DNA of 64,000 bases from Methanobrevibacter sp. (GTDB taxonomy: Archaea; Methanobacteriota; Methanobacteria; Methanobacteriales; Methanobacteriaceae), in the NCBI RefSeq assembly GCF_017409525.1, contig NZ_JAFQSO010000008.1:1-64000 (forward strand), written 5' to 3'. Below the pieces are notes generated by a model. That model was not told where the DNA came from and made no database searches. It worked only from the letters and a program-made list of their open reading frames with translations. Positions 1 to 8,418 of this stretch are shown in pieces (position 1 is the first letter of the stretch; the number at the start of each line of letters is the position of its first letter). The translations under genes and the position numbers were made by a program.

Positions 1-3000
1 TCATTTCCTGAAACAGATACCTCATTTTCAATCAAACCGGTTGCATTAACTCTACAGGTAATATCTAAACTGACGCTTGCCCCCTTATTTAAGTTGCCAA
101 TAGTCCAAACACCAGTATCCCTATTATAATTACCACTGGATCCGACAAAAATCAAAGAATCCGGAAGCAAATCACGAACAACAACACCAGTCGCACCATC
201 AGGACCCAAATTAGAAACAGTAATTGTCCATTTAACCAAATCACCTAAGTTTGGAGTGGATTCATTTACAGACTTTTCAACAACCAAATCAGTTGCAGGT
301 TTAACTAAAATAGGAACTTCCGCCCGATTATTAGACAAATCTTGGTCAAACTCATTTCCACTAACAGTAGCAACATTAACAAAACTGCCAGTAATATCAA
401 CCTTAGTATAAATGTCTACATTAACGCTTCCTCCAACAGCAAGATTACCGATTTCAATTTCATTATTGACCAAAGGCCTAGTGGAATTCAAATAAACAAA
501 ACCCCTAGGCAAAGCATCATAAATTCTAACACCAGTAGCAGCATCAGGACCTTTATTAGTAACGACTAAAGTCCACTTAACAACATCATGATAATTAGCA
601 ACACTAGCATTAACCAATTTAACAATGGCCAAATCACTGGCTGGATTAACCCTAATGATTTCATCGTCCTGATTGTTTGTTTCATCATAGTCATATTCAT
701 TTCCTGAAACTGACACCTCATTTTCAATTAAACCTGTTGCATTAACTCTGCAAACAATATCTAAACTGACGCTTGCTCCCTTATTCAAGTTACCAATGGT
801 CCAAACACCAGTATTCCTATTATAATTACCACTGGATTCAACAAAAATCAAAGAATCCGGAAGCAAATCACGAACAACAACACCAGTCGCACCATCAGGG
901 CCCAAATTAGAAACAGTGACTGTCCATTTAACCAGATCGCCAATATTTACTACAGATGCATTGACAACTTTTTTAACAGCCAAATCACAAGCTGGATTAA
1001 CGTCAACTTTGGATTGGTCATGATTATTTGTCAAATTATAGTCATATTCATTTGCAGTGACATTTGCCTTATTAACAATTTCCCCTGTTTTATTTACCAA
1101 AGTTTTAATGTTTACAATAATTACTTCACCCACTTTCAATGAACCAATTGTCAATACTCCAGTGACGGGATTATATTTGCCTCCAGTATCATCTTCCAGA
1201 TAAATTAATCCTTCAGGCAAAACATCCCTTACAACAATGCCTGTTGCATTGCTTGGACCATTATTTGTAATGTTCAGTGTCCAAATTACAACATCCTCAT
1301 AATTAATATCATCGGAACTGACTGACTTTCTAATTTTATCATCGACTTGTGCAGTGACTTTAAAGGTTGTTGTGTTGGTTATCGCTTTGTAGTATGTGTC
1401 TTCAAAATGTCTTGCAGTAACAACATAGTTACCCACCTTTAAATTGTTTAAGATACTGCTTACCTCTCCAAAACAGTTTGAATTTAAGGTGTTATTATAA
1501 ACAACAGTGCCATCTTCATGTTCCACAGTCAATAATATTTCCATATTATACTCGCGGTCATCTTGGTATAAATGTCCGCTTGTTGTAGCGCCTAAAACAG
1601 GTGTTTGACCATCAATCTCAATATATCTGTTATCTGCAGCATTATAGATTGCATTTGAAACGGCTAAATTGCCATATTCCGCAATATTATTGCCTCCATG
1701 AATGACGGAACTAATTTTTTCAGCTTCTCCGTAATAGATATCTTTAGCATAAACCGGGAGCAGATAAACCCATGCCTGATTTTGATATAATGTATTGCCA
1801 ACTAATTTTAATTTGGTTCCATATTTGTCATAATAAATCGCACTGCCGTTTCTTGCTGTGTTGAAATAAAACTCGTTGTTTTCAACAATAGCTTCAGTAC
1901 TATTAATATAGATTGCACCTCCCAAACCATCATCAAGTTTGGCTTTATCCGGTATTGCATCATTTGATATGAATGAAGAATCCTTTATTAAAGTATTCTT
2001 TCCTTTGATATAAACGGCTCCACCATCAACATTGGCAACATTATCATCAAAACCTGAACTTTGGATTACAACATTTTCTGCATTAATATTTATTGCACCC
2101 CCGATTTCAGAGGCATTATTCTTATTGAAATTACAGTTCTTGATGGTTATATTTAAACCATTTAGTTGGACAGCCCCTCCAATTGGAGCAACATTGCCTT
2201 CAAAATTACATTTTTCAATATCCAAATCCATCTCATTGTATGAAAAACCTGTTGATAATGCACCCCCATAATAAATTGCTGAATTATTGATGAAAGTACA
2301 ATTTTTAATTAAACCGGATGCATGGTATGTTAAAGCGCCCCCTTGCGCTGCGGAATTATTGATAAAAATACAATTTTTATATTGAATTCCATCACGAACA
2401 CAGCCTGCACCACCATGAGATCTTGTATGGATTGATTCGACATAATTATTCATAAACTTACAGTTGTTCACATAACCTCTTGACACTTCATCCATAAGGC
2501 CAATTTGAATTGCCCCTCCATAAATGTATTCCTCTATATCACTGGACACTCCATTAGAATCAAAAATACAATTTTTAATCCATGTATTATCACCATGCGC
2601 CGCAACTGCACCAGCAGCCGCAGTTGCATGATTCCTAATGAACTTACAATCTTCAATAACCAAGTTTGCAGCATCGACTGAATTATATAATGTTGCTATT
2701 GCCCCTCCTTTATATGCCGTGTTATTTCTGAAGGTGCAACCCTTTATATGTACATTTCTCGCCATGATATGAATGGCGCCAGCCAAACTATTTCGATAGG
2801 CATTTACAAAAGTCAAGTTTTCAATTGTCGACCCCGCTGCTCCATCATGCAAGACAAGAATATGGGTGATGCCCTTACCGTTTAGGTTTGCAAAGGAATC
2901 AGAAACAATATTTAACCTTTTATCTATAATTATATGATCATTTTCTTTTTCAGCGCGGAAATATCCGCTTAACTTAATCGTGTCTCCAGGCTGCGCCAAT

Positions 3001-3308
3001 GCAACCTTTTCCCTAATCTTTGCGAATGTTCCGCCATTTAACAATTCATAAGTAGTACCTAAAACTTCATTATTCTGACTTACGCTTACCACATCCTCTT
3101 CATTTAAATTCGAACCTAAAACATTTTCATGAGAATTTCCAATTTTATCTTCAATATTTAAATCATTTCCAATTTCGCTGACATTTTGATTTAAATCCAC
3201 AGCACATGCATCTTCCATGCAAACGCCAAATGCCGTGAATATTAAAACAACAAACATTAATGAAATTAGGAAATGCTTGCTAATAGCTATTTTTTGACAA
3301 TATTTCAT
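1..3308 (-). CDS. Adhesin-like surface protein, beta-helix plus DUF11-type repeats (partial, C-terminus outside window)
   Basis: The minus-strand frame is open from an ATG at 3308 to the window edge, about 1102 codons with no stop. An AAAGGTG ribosome site precedes the ATG. Residues 1-37 form a signal peptide with a long hydrophobic core. Residues about 90-560 hold many GGAI/GGAV units with regularly spaced Asn, typical of parallel beta-helix (Pmp/polymorphic outer membrane type) adhesins. From about residue 740 come successive domains of about 115 residues with the NxGP..ATGV.V.D.LP core of DUF11-type repeats. Such proteins are the most abundant surface proteins of Methanobrevibacter and are thought to bind host, plant or microbial surfaces; the ligand here is unknown. 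The last visible domain is nearly identical in DNA to one 696 bp upstream in the gene. Being a tandem-repeat gene, it may vary between strains. Adhesin role is family-based inference. Confidence 0.9.
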   Translation of the reverse strand, partial: MKYCQKIAISKHFLISLMFVVLIFTAFGVCMEDACAVDLNQNVSEIGNDLNIEDKIGNSHENVLGSNLNEEDVVSVSQNNEVLGTTYELLNGGTFAKIREKVALAQPGDTIKLSGYFRAEKENDHIIIDKRLNIVSDSFANLNGKGITHILVLHDGAAGSTIENLTFVNAYRNSLAGAIHIMARNVHIKGCTFRNNTAYKGGAIATLYNSVDAANLVIEDCKFIRNHATAAAGAVAAHGDNTWIKNCIFDSNGVSSDIEEYIYGGAIQIGLMDEVSRGYVNNCKFMNNYVESIHTRSHGGAGCVRDGIQYKNCIFINNSAAQGGALTYHASGLIKNCTFINNSAIYYGGALSTGFSYNEMDLDIEKCNFEGNVAPIGGAVQLNGLNITIKNCNFNKNNASEIGGAININAENVVIQSSGFDDNVANVDGGAVYIKGKNTLIKDSSFISNDAIPDKAKLDDGLGGAIYINSTEAIVENNEFYFNTARNGSAIYYDKYGTKLKLVGNTLYQNQAWVYLLPVYAKDIYYGEAEKISSVIHGGNNIAEYGNLAVSNAIYNAADNRYIEIDGQTPVLGATTSGHLYQDDREYNMEILLTVEHEDGTVVYNNTLNSNCFGEVSSILNNLKVGNYVVTARHFEDTYYKAITNTTTFKVTAQVDDKIRKSVSSDDINYEDVVIWTLNITNNGPSNATGIVVRDVLPEGLIYLEDDTGGKYNPVTGVLTIGSLKVGEVIIVNIKTLVNKTGEIVNKANVTANEYDYNLTNNHDQSKVDVNPACDLAVKKVVNASVVNIGDLVKWTVTVSNLGPDGATGVVVRDLLPDSLIFVESSGNYNRNTGVWTIGNLNKGASVSLDIVCRVNATGLIENEVSVSGNEYDYDETNNQDDEIIRVNPASDLAIVKLVNASVANYHDVVKWTLVVTNKGPDAATGVRIYDALPRGFVYLNSTRPLVNNEIEIGNLAVGGSVNVDIYTKVDITGSFVNVATVSGNEFDQDLSNNRAEVPILVKPATDLVVEKSVNESTPNLGDLVKWTITVSNLGPDGATGVVVRDLLPDSLIFVGSSGNYNRDTGVWTIGNLNKGASVSLDITCRVNATGLIENEVSVSGN

Positions 3309-3773
3309 TTAAATCACCTTTTACGAGGACGATGATGAAACTATTAATTAGCAAAAAACTATTAATTAGCAATTAAACTTTTTATTTCAAATTTTATTTT
3401 AAAAAAGATAATAATTTGTATTGAATTTGACAATAAATGAATAATCTTAGAGATTTGCTTCAAGAGCCATCTATAACAAAACAATTTCATGCAAATATTT
3501 TGACAAAAATTATTCAGTTATTCCAATCCACTACTCTAAATTAAATTTTTATTAAAACCTATTAAATTTAATTTAAAATAAAAGATAATCATTCTAAATC
3601 CTCAAAATAGATATTAAACTAAAATATATTTAAATTTTTGGTTTAAACGGAATTTAAATCATTAAAATTAAAAAATATTGGATTTAAAAAGAAATTTAAT
3701 AAACCACTATGAAAAAAATATTTTAATTAAAAAGTTGATAATTATATATTAATCAAATGCAAGGTAAAGAGAT
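3309..3773. other. Divergent intergenic region between two surface-protein genes
   Basis: This 465-bp AT-rich gap separates two divergently read surface-protein genes, so it should hold both promoters. Several TATA-like stretches are present, for example around 3620-3640 and 3735-3755, but none stands out enough to assign. I see no ORF with coding character and no RNA gene. A short tandem repeat near the left gene is listed separately. Confidence 0.5.
3339..3372. repeat. 18-bp tandem duplication upstream of the adhesin start
   Basis: The 16-mer AACTATTAATTAGCAA occurs at 3339-3354 and again at 3357-3372, an 18-bp period. It lies 30-65 bp upstream of the adhesin ATG, in the leader or promoter zone. 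It contains the palindromic core TAATTA, so it could be a paired operator site or simply a slippage product. Confidence 0.7.
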
Positions 3774-4910
3774 ATGAAAAAACAAATTACAATATTATTA
3801 TTGGCAATACTTATTGTTGCCCCCCTTGTTCAGGATGTAAGTGCATCTAGAACTGTTTTTTTAACTTCAGACAATATTATAGACCATGAAAATGATGTCA
3901 AGGTATTAAACTCCATCAAAGAGTATATTGAAGAGATTAGTGATGGAGAACTTCAGGTTATTGTTGATAACGAAGCCCCAGCACCAGGAGAAGGATATCG
4001 AGCAATACAGGTAACAAGCGACATCAGCATATGTCTTTCAGCAGCAGATGGAGGAAATTATCTGCAATTGGCAGAAGCCAGCGCAGATTCAGATAAACAA
4101 ATAATATTAATTAATATCGGCAGTTATGATTTGAATAACAATAGTAACTACCTCAGAAGAGCATGGGATGACAATTACTCTAATGAAACTTTCATGGGAA
4201 TACATGACCCTGGAACATTCCTTAAGAATGCAGGAATATACTATATCCAGCCTGTTGAAGAATTTCCAGATAATTTTAATGACGATGGATATCTAGCCAA
4301 ATATGACGAAGAAATGAACAAGCAAATTGCACAAGAAATCGTAGACATTGCAAATGAACATGCAAACGACACCACCATGTTAAGCGACAATTTAGTTGTG
4401 AGGAACACCATTTCTCCAGCAGAGATGGCAGAAGCAAGTAAAGCTTTATTGAATAGTAACGACACAGAGATGAACGGAGAATACGGAAATTATACTGCTC
4501 CACAATTGCTTTATCAAACAAGCTCTTACTTGAATGGAAATGGTCTGGACATGCCCCGTTCATTTGATGCCCCTGAAAATCCAATGGGAATCTCATTTAT
4601 GGTAAAAGATTCATACAGCATCTATGATTATATGAAAATGGCAGGCATTGTTAGAAATTATATGGATGAGAATGGACAGGCCCCAGACTCAATAGAATAC
4701 GAAGGGGCACATATAGGATACTATGATCTAGTTTATAACTTTGCAAAAATAACTCAAAACCACACAGATGCAGAACATATGGATTTTGAACAAGAATATA
4801 AATTCGATAAGGTAAATGATTCAATATTGCTTAAAGCATTCCCATTCATTTTAATCTTATTTATATTATTCCTAGCATATCTAGGATATCAGAAAATAAG
4901 AAGATTTTAA
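3774..4910 (+). CDS. Membrane-anchored surface protein with a pseudomurein-binding-like repeat
   Basis: The 378-residue protein has an N-terminal signal peptide (about residues 1-24, ending VSA) and a C-terminal membrane helix (about 352-372) followed by a short basic tail, so it is probably exported and anchored with its bulk outside. Residues about 285-335, with Y.YMKMAGIVRNYMDENGQAP, resemble the pseudomurein-binding repeat (PF09373) that attaches proteins to the methanobacterial cell wall. The middle region (about 25-270) matches no family I recognise; it starts with a beta-alpha pattern. Many NxS/T sites suit N-glycosylation. It is followed 25 bp later by the aquaporin on the same strand, which may share its transcript. 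The repeat assignment is by eye and uncertain. Confidence 0.75.
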   Translation: MKKQITILLLAILIVAPLVQDVSASRTVFLTSDNIIDHENDVKVLNSIKEYIEEISDGELQVIVDNEAPAPGEGYRAIQVTSDISICLSAADGGNYLQLAEASADSDKQIILINIGSYDLNNNSNYLRRAWDDNYSNETFMGIHDPGTFLKNAGIYYIQPVEEFPDNFNDDGYLAKYDEEMNKQIAQEIVDIANEHANDTTMLSDNLVVRNTISPAEMAEASKALLNSNDTEMNGEYGNYTAPQLLYQTSSYLNGNGLDMPRSFDAPENPMGISFMVKDSYSIYDYMKMAGIVRNYMDENGQAPDSIEYEGAHIGYYDLVYNFAKITQNHTDAEHMDFEQEYKFDKVNDSILLKAFPFILILFILFLAYLGYQKIRRF

Positions 4911-4935
4911 TAGATTTAATAAACGAGGAAAATTT

Positions 4936-5616
4936 ATGAAAAGATATATCGCAGAATTAATAGGAACAATGGTTCTTGTTTTATTTGGTTGTGGAAGTGC
5001 AGCTATAGCCGGTTCTGTATTGGGTACTGTAGGTATCGCACTAGCTTTCGGTTTGTCTATAGTTGCTATGGCATATGTAATCGGAGACATCTCAGGATGT
5101 CACATCAACCCTGCTGTTTCAATCGGTATGTGGATTGATGGAAGAATGGAAACAAAAGACCTACTCCTGTATATAGTATTCCAATGTATCGGAGCTATTA
5201 TTGGTATTGCAATACTCGCAGTCATTATCAACTCCGCCAACCTTGGAGGATACATGGCAACTGGATTAGGTCAAAATGGATTTGGCTCTGCATCAAGTGT
5301 TGGCATTAACGTTATCGGAGCTATAATCACAGAAATTATTTTAACCTTCGTATTTGTATTTACAGTTCTTGGAGTTACCAAAAAAGCAGAGAATGGAACT
5401 ATTGCAGGTATTGTAATCGGTTTAACACTTGCGTTCGTTCACATCATGGGAATTCCATTAACTGGTACTTCAGTAAACCCTGCTAGAAGTTTAGCGCCTG
5501 CATTATTCTTAGGCGGCCAAGCATTGCAACAAGTTTGGGTATTCATATTAGCCCCAATCATCGGTGCAGTGATTGCAGGATTATTATATAAAGGATTAAT
5601 CTCAGAGGATGCATAA
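4936..5616 (+). CDS. MIP-family aquaporin with an AqpZ-like selectivity filter
   Basis: This 226-residue, six-helix channel has both hallmark loops, HINPAVS and SVNPARS. Aligning by eye with E. coli AqpZ, the aromatic/arginine filter is Phe (in ALAFGLS), His (in VHIMGIP), Thr (in TGTSVN) and Arg, the water-channel set. The biochemically studied archaeal AqpM instead carries Ile and Ser at two of these places. A Cys sits just before the HINPA loop (GCHINPA), a position that could confer mercury sensitivity. A GAGG site precedes the ATG by seven bases, and a hairpin terminator overlaps the stop. Water, and perhaps small gases, is the probable substrate; this is inferred from motifs only. Confidence 0.95.
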   Translation: MKRYIAELIGTMVLVLFGCGSAAIAGSVLGTVGIALAFGLSIVAMAYVIGDISGCHINPAVSIGMWIDGRMETKDLLLYIVFQCIGAIIGIAILAVIINSANLGGYMATGLGQNGFGSASSVGINVIGAIITEIILTFVFVFTVLGVTKKAENGTIAGIVIGLTLAFVHIMGIPLTGTSVNPARSLAPALFLGGQALQQVWVFILAPIIGAVIAGLLYKGLISEDA

Positions 5617-5638
5617 TCCTCTAAACTTATTTTTTTTT
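5604..5638 (+). terminator. Hairpin plus U-tract terminator of the aquaporin gene
   Basis: AGAGGAT (5604-5610) pairs with ATCCTCT (5616-5622) across a five-base loop. The stem includes the stop codon, and a run of T follows at 5631-5638. It lies between convergent genes and may serve both. Confidence 0.75.
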
Positions 5639-6329
5639 AAATTTTAATGCTGCCACAATAAATATGGCCATTTAATTTTTCAACATCATCTTTAATATTG
5701 AATTCAAAGCTATTTCTATTTGCAACATACATATGGGCCAAGGCAATTCCAACATCGATAGGATTCCATCTCTTAAGAAGCTGCCTTTTAACTATGTTCT
5801 GTTTTACCCTATACACATCGAAACCATCAGATGAATGTTTAAAAAACCATGGTTGTGAGTTAATGGCCGATGGGGCAAGTTGTGCAGGAATTAACAGGTC
5901 ATCTTCAAAATCACTTATCTTAGACAAATCTTTCCTTTTGAAATTGGAAATATCCCTAGTCATCTTTTCAGATTTTCCAAAAGCGATTAGAATAACAAAA
6001 TCCGGATTCTTAACTTTAACCGAATCCAATCCATCCCAACAGCTGCCAATTCCTATACTCTGCATGAAAAGGGAAACCTGTTGGAAAACAAAACCAACAT
6101 TTTCAAGATAATTGCCTTTTTTCTCGGAATATATTGCCAGATAATATGGAGCGCTCCAACGATTGCGAATATTAACCTCATCAGAACTCAAAATGTTATA
6201 ATAAAATTCAATTTCATCATTCAATGGTTCAACAGAGGAAATAAAATCAATGATGGAATCCATGTCTATTTCATCATCCAGATATTTCCTACACGATTTT
6301 CTAACATATATCTGATTTTCTAAATTCAA
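5637..6329 (-). CDS. Putative TM-nitroreductase family protein (TM1586-like)
   Basis: The 230-residue protein opens with YVRKSCRKYLDDEID, the FMN-contacting Arg-x-Ser-x-Arg pattern of nitroreductase folds. It has PAQLAPSAINSQPWFF in the middle, the usual APSAxNxQPW segment. Two half-domains are present, as in the TM1586-like group (PF14512). It is expected to bind FMN and reduce an unknown substrate with NAD(P)H. The start is a TTG at 6329 with GGTG seven bases upstream. It converges on the aquaporin gene. A second, shorter nitroreductase is encoded at 37702-38211; the two belong to different subfamilies. Confidence 0.85.
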   Translation of the reverse strand: MNLENQIYVRKSCRKYLDDEIDMDSIIDFISSVEPLNDEIEFYYNILSSDEVNIRNRWSAPYYLAIYSEKKGNYLENVGFVFQQVSLFMQSIGIGSCWDGLDSVKVKNPDFVILIAFGKSEKMTRDISNFKRKDLSKISDFEDDLLIPAQLAPSAINSQPWFFKHSSDGFDVYRVKQNIVKRQLLKRWNPIDVGIALAHMYVANRNSFEFNIKDDVEKLNGHIYCGSIKI

Positions 6330-6404
6330 TTAAATTCACCCTAATTACAGCACTGAATTAAAATTTAAATAACATATTATAAATAAATTATAATAGGTGA
6401 ATAT

Positions 6405-7082
6405 ATGAAAATAGTTGTTGCAATTGGAGGATCAATTTTACTTAAAGAATATGATTGTAAAAAATTCCAAGAATATAGTGCTATTTTAAAAGATTTATCC
6501 CATGACCATGAATTATTCGTTGTTGTAGGTGGAGGAAAACCTGCAAGAGAATATATTGGAGTAGTTCGTGATTTGGGTGCTGGAGAAGCGCAATGTGATG
6601 ATATTGGAATTGAAGTGACAAGAATCAATGCAAAATTATTATTATCCGCTTTGGGTGATGCAGCATATCAAAGAGTCCCTCACAATTTCCAAGAAGCTTT
6701 AGAGTTTTCTGCTAGTGGAAAAATTATTGTTATGGGCGGAACTGAACCTGCACACAGTACTGATGCAGTATCAGCAATTTTGGCAGAATACATTAATGCA
6801 GATAAACTTATTAATTTAACATCTGTTGATGGAATGTATACCAAAGATCCGAATAAATTTGATGATGCTAAACTTGTTCCTGAAATCACAGCAACAGATT
6901 TGCTTGAATTTTTAAGCGGCAAAGATGTGAAAGCTGGAACTTATGAATTCTTTGACACAACAGCAGTGCAAATGATTAAAAGATCCAATTTGGAAACTAT
7001 CATAACTAATGGTTTTGAACCAGAAAACTTAATTAAAGCCGTTAATGGAGAAAACATAGGAACAAAAGTTATTAATGAATAG
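6405..7082 (+). CDS. pyrH: Uridylate kinase (UMP kinase), archaeal type
   Basis: This 225-residue amino-acid-kinase-fold enzyme converts UMP to UDP using ATP. The phosphate loop VVAIGGSIL is at residues 3-12, [13 protein letters not shown] follows, and the nucleotide region ..[11 protein letters not shown] lies near residue 145. Length and order match archaeal PyrH, which lacks the bacterial regulatory extension. The start ATG has AGGTGA five bases upstream. It heads a tight same-strand run (tatD 8 bp later, then a zinc-ribbon protein and two YbjQ-type proteins) that probably forms an operon. Confidence 0.96.
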   Translation: MKIVVAIGGSILLKEYDCKKFQEYSAILKDLSHDHELFVVVGGGKPAREYIGVVRDLGAGEAQCDDIGIEVTRINAKLLLSALGDAAYQRVPHNFQEALEFSASGKIIVMGGTEPAHSTDAVSAILAEYINADKLINLTSVDGMYTKDPNKFDDAKLVPEITATDLLEFLSGKDVKAGTYEFFDTTAVQMIKRSNLETIITNGFEPENLIKAVNGENIGTKVINE

Positions 7083-7090
7083 GTGAAAAA

Positions 7091-7879
7091 GTGGAAAACC
7101 TAATTGATATCGGATTGAACCTAATGCATTCTTCCTTTAGAAAGGACAGAGTGGAAATCATTGAAGAAGCCAAAAAAGTTGGTGTATCCCAGTTTATTAT
7201 CACCGGCACTAATGTTCATTCTAGTCAAATAGCAGCAGAATACGCTTCAAAATTTCCAGGAGAATTATATTCCACATCAGGAGTGCATCCTCATGATGCA
7301 AAAACCTGTAATGGACATACTCCATTTGAATTGGAGAAAATAGCTAAAAATGATTGTGTTGTAGCCATTGGAGAATGCGGCCTTGATTACAATAGAAATT
7401 TTTCACCACAGGATTTGCAGAGAAAGTGGTTTGAAGCTCAAGTAGAAATAGCTGAAAAATTAGAAATGCCTTTATTCCTACATGAGAGAGAAGCACATGA
7501 AGACCTATACAAAATATTATCAAGACATGACAGCGTTGTTGAAAAATCAGTAGTTCACTGTTTTACTGGAACAAAACAAGAAGCTCAAAACTATATAGAT
7601 TTAGGTTGTTACATCGGTGTTACCGGATGGATTTGTGATATGAAAAGAGGTAGAGACCTGCAAGAAGCTGTAAGTGTTATACCTCCTGAAAAATTAATGA
7701 TTGAAACTGATGCCCCATTTTTAATACCTAAAAACTTTGACAAAAAGCCTAAAAAAAATAGAAACGAACCAAAATATTTGCCTCATATCCTCAAAACAAT
7801 TGCCATCTGCATGGGAATTGATGCAGAGGAACTTGCAACTCAAGTTAATAAAAATACTAAAGAATTTTTCAAAATATAA
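7091..7879 (+). CDS. tatD: TatD family metal-dependent hydrolase, bacterial TatD type
   Basis: The 262-residue TIM-barrel hydrolase has GVHPHDA, IGECGLDYNRNFS, a HE.EAHE metal site, VVHCFTGT and the closing ETDAPFLIP. These and the RNEPKYLPHI tail match the E. coli TatD/TATDN1 branch, which starts DIGxNLxxSxFxKDR as here, rather than the usual archaeal TatD-like branch. TatD proteins are Mg2+-dependent DNases, acting in DNA repair or degradation. The start is a GTG with AGGTGA eight bases upstream. It is cotranscribed with pyrH by spacing. A bacterial source by transfer is possible but cannot be tested without a tree. Confidence 0.94.
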   Translation: MENLIDIGLNLMHSSFRKDRVEIIEEAKKVGVSQFIITGTNVHSSQIAAEYASKFPGELYSTSGVHPHDAKTCNGHTPFELEKIAKNDCVVAIGECGLDYNRNFSPQDLQRKWFEAQVEIAEKLEMPLFLHEREAHEDLYKILSRHDSVVEKSVVHCFTGTKQEAQNYIDLGCYIGVTGWICDMKRGRDLQEAVSVIPPEKLMIETDAPFLIPKNFDKKPKKNRNEPKYLPHILKTIAICMGIDAEELATQVNKNTKEFFKI

Positions 7880-7894
7880 ATGGAGATGAATAAC

Positions 7895-8092
7895 ATGGCA
7901 GTAGAACCTCATAAACATTGTCCAATTTGTGGAACCCCAATACCTTTAGACGAACTTGTATGCTCACCAGATTGTCAAAAAGTCTGGGATGCCAGATTAG
8001 CGCAAAGAAGAAAATCAAGAATTATACTATATGTAGTCATTGCAATATTCATTATTATTTGGGCAGTGATGACCTTTATGAAAAAGGGATAA
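7895..8092 (+). CDS. DUF2116-type zinc-ribbon membrane protein
   Basis: The 65-residue protein carries a four-Cys zinc ribbon, HCPICG then CSPDCQK, at residues about 8-28. A basic stretch RRKSR follows, and then one C-terminal membrane helix (about 42-62). This layout is that of DUF2116/zinc-ribbon proteins seen in many euryarchaea; the function is unknown. I chose the ATG at 7895 because GGAGATG lies at a proper distance. An in-frame ATG at 7880, touching the tatD stop, would add five residues. The next gene starts one base after its stop, so the genes are surely cotranscribed. Confidence 0.88.
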   Translation: MAVEPHKHCPICGTPIPLDELVCSPDCQKVWDARLAQRRKSRIILYVVIAIFIIIWAVMTFMKKG

Positions 8093-8093
8093 A

Positions 8094-8417
8094 ATGATTT
8101 TAACATCAGCAAATACACTGGAATCAAAAGAAATAATCGACTATAAGGGACTGGTTACTGGAGAGTCCTTAATCGGATCCAACATTTATAAGGATTTATT
8201 TTCCGGCGTTCGCGATGTGGTTGGAGGAAGAACAAGCAAATATCAGGAAGAACTTGAAAAAGCAAGAGATATTGCGCTTGAGAGTATGGAAAAGAAAGCT
8301 GAAAGTTTAGGTGCAAATGCTATTATTGGACTTAAAATTTCTTACGACAATCTTGGAGGCACCATGGGAAATACAATTCTCGTAACCGCCTATGGTACCG
8401 CAGTAAAATACGAATAA
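8094..8417 (+). CDS. YbjQ/UPF0145 family protein
   Basis: The 107-residue protein begins [19 protein letters not shown] and ends with a beta-rich [12 protein letters not shown], with [19 protein letters not shown] in between. This is the full-length signature of the YbjQ (UPF0145) family, small pentameric barrels sometimes called putative heavy-metal-binding. The biochemical role is not established. The gene lies between a zinc-ribbon membrane protein and a membrane protein whose own C-terminus looks like a divergent copy of this domain. A second stand-alone member lies at 47387-47725. Confidence 0.92.
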   Translation: MILTSANTLESKEIIDYKGLVTGESLIGSNIYKDLFSGVRDVVGGRTSKYQEELEKARDIALESMEKKAESLGANAIIGLKISYDNLGGTMGNTILVTAYGTAVKYE

Positions 8418-8418
8418 C

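Noticed and set aside
1-960. Possible CRISPR-like repetition
   Set aside because: The repeated units are about 245 bp coding domains of the DUF11 type, not short repeats with unique spacers.
342-2271. Plus-strand ORFs within 342-569 and 2032-2271
   Set aside because: They are antisense to the adhesin frame, low in complexity and have no ribosome site; the minus frame has clear domains.
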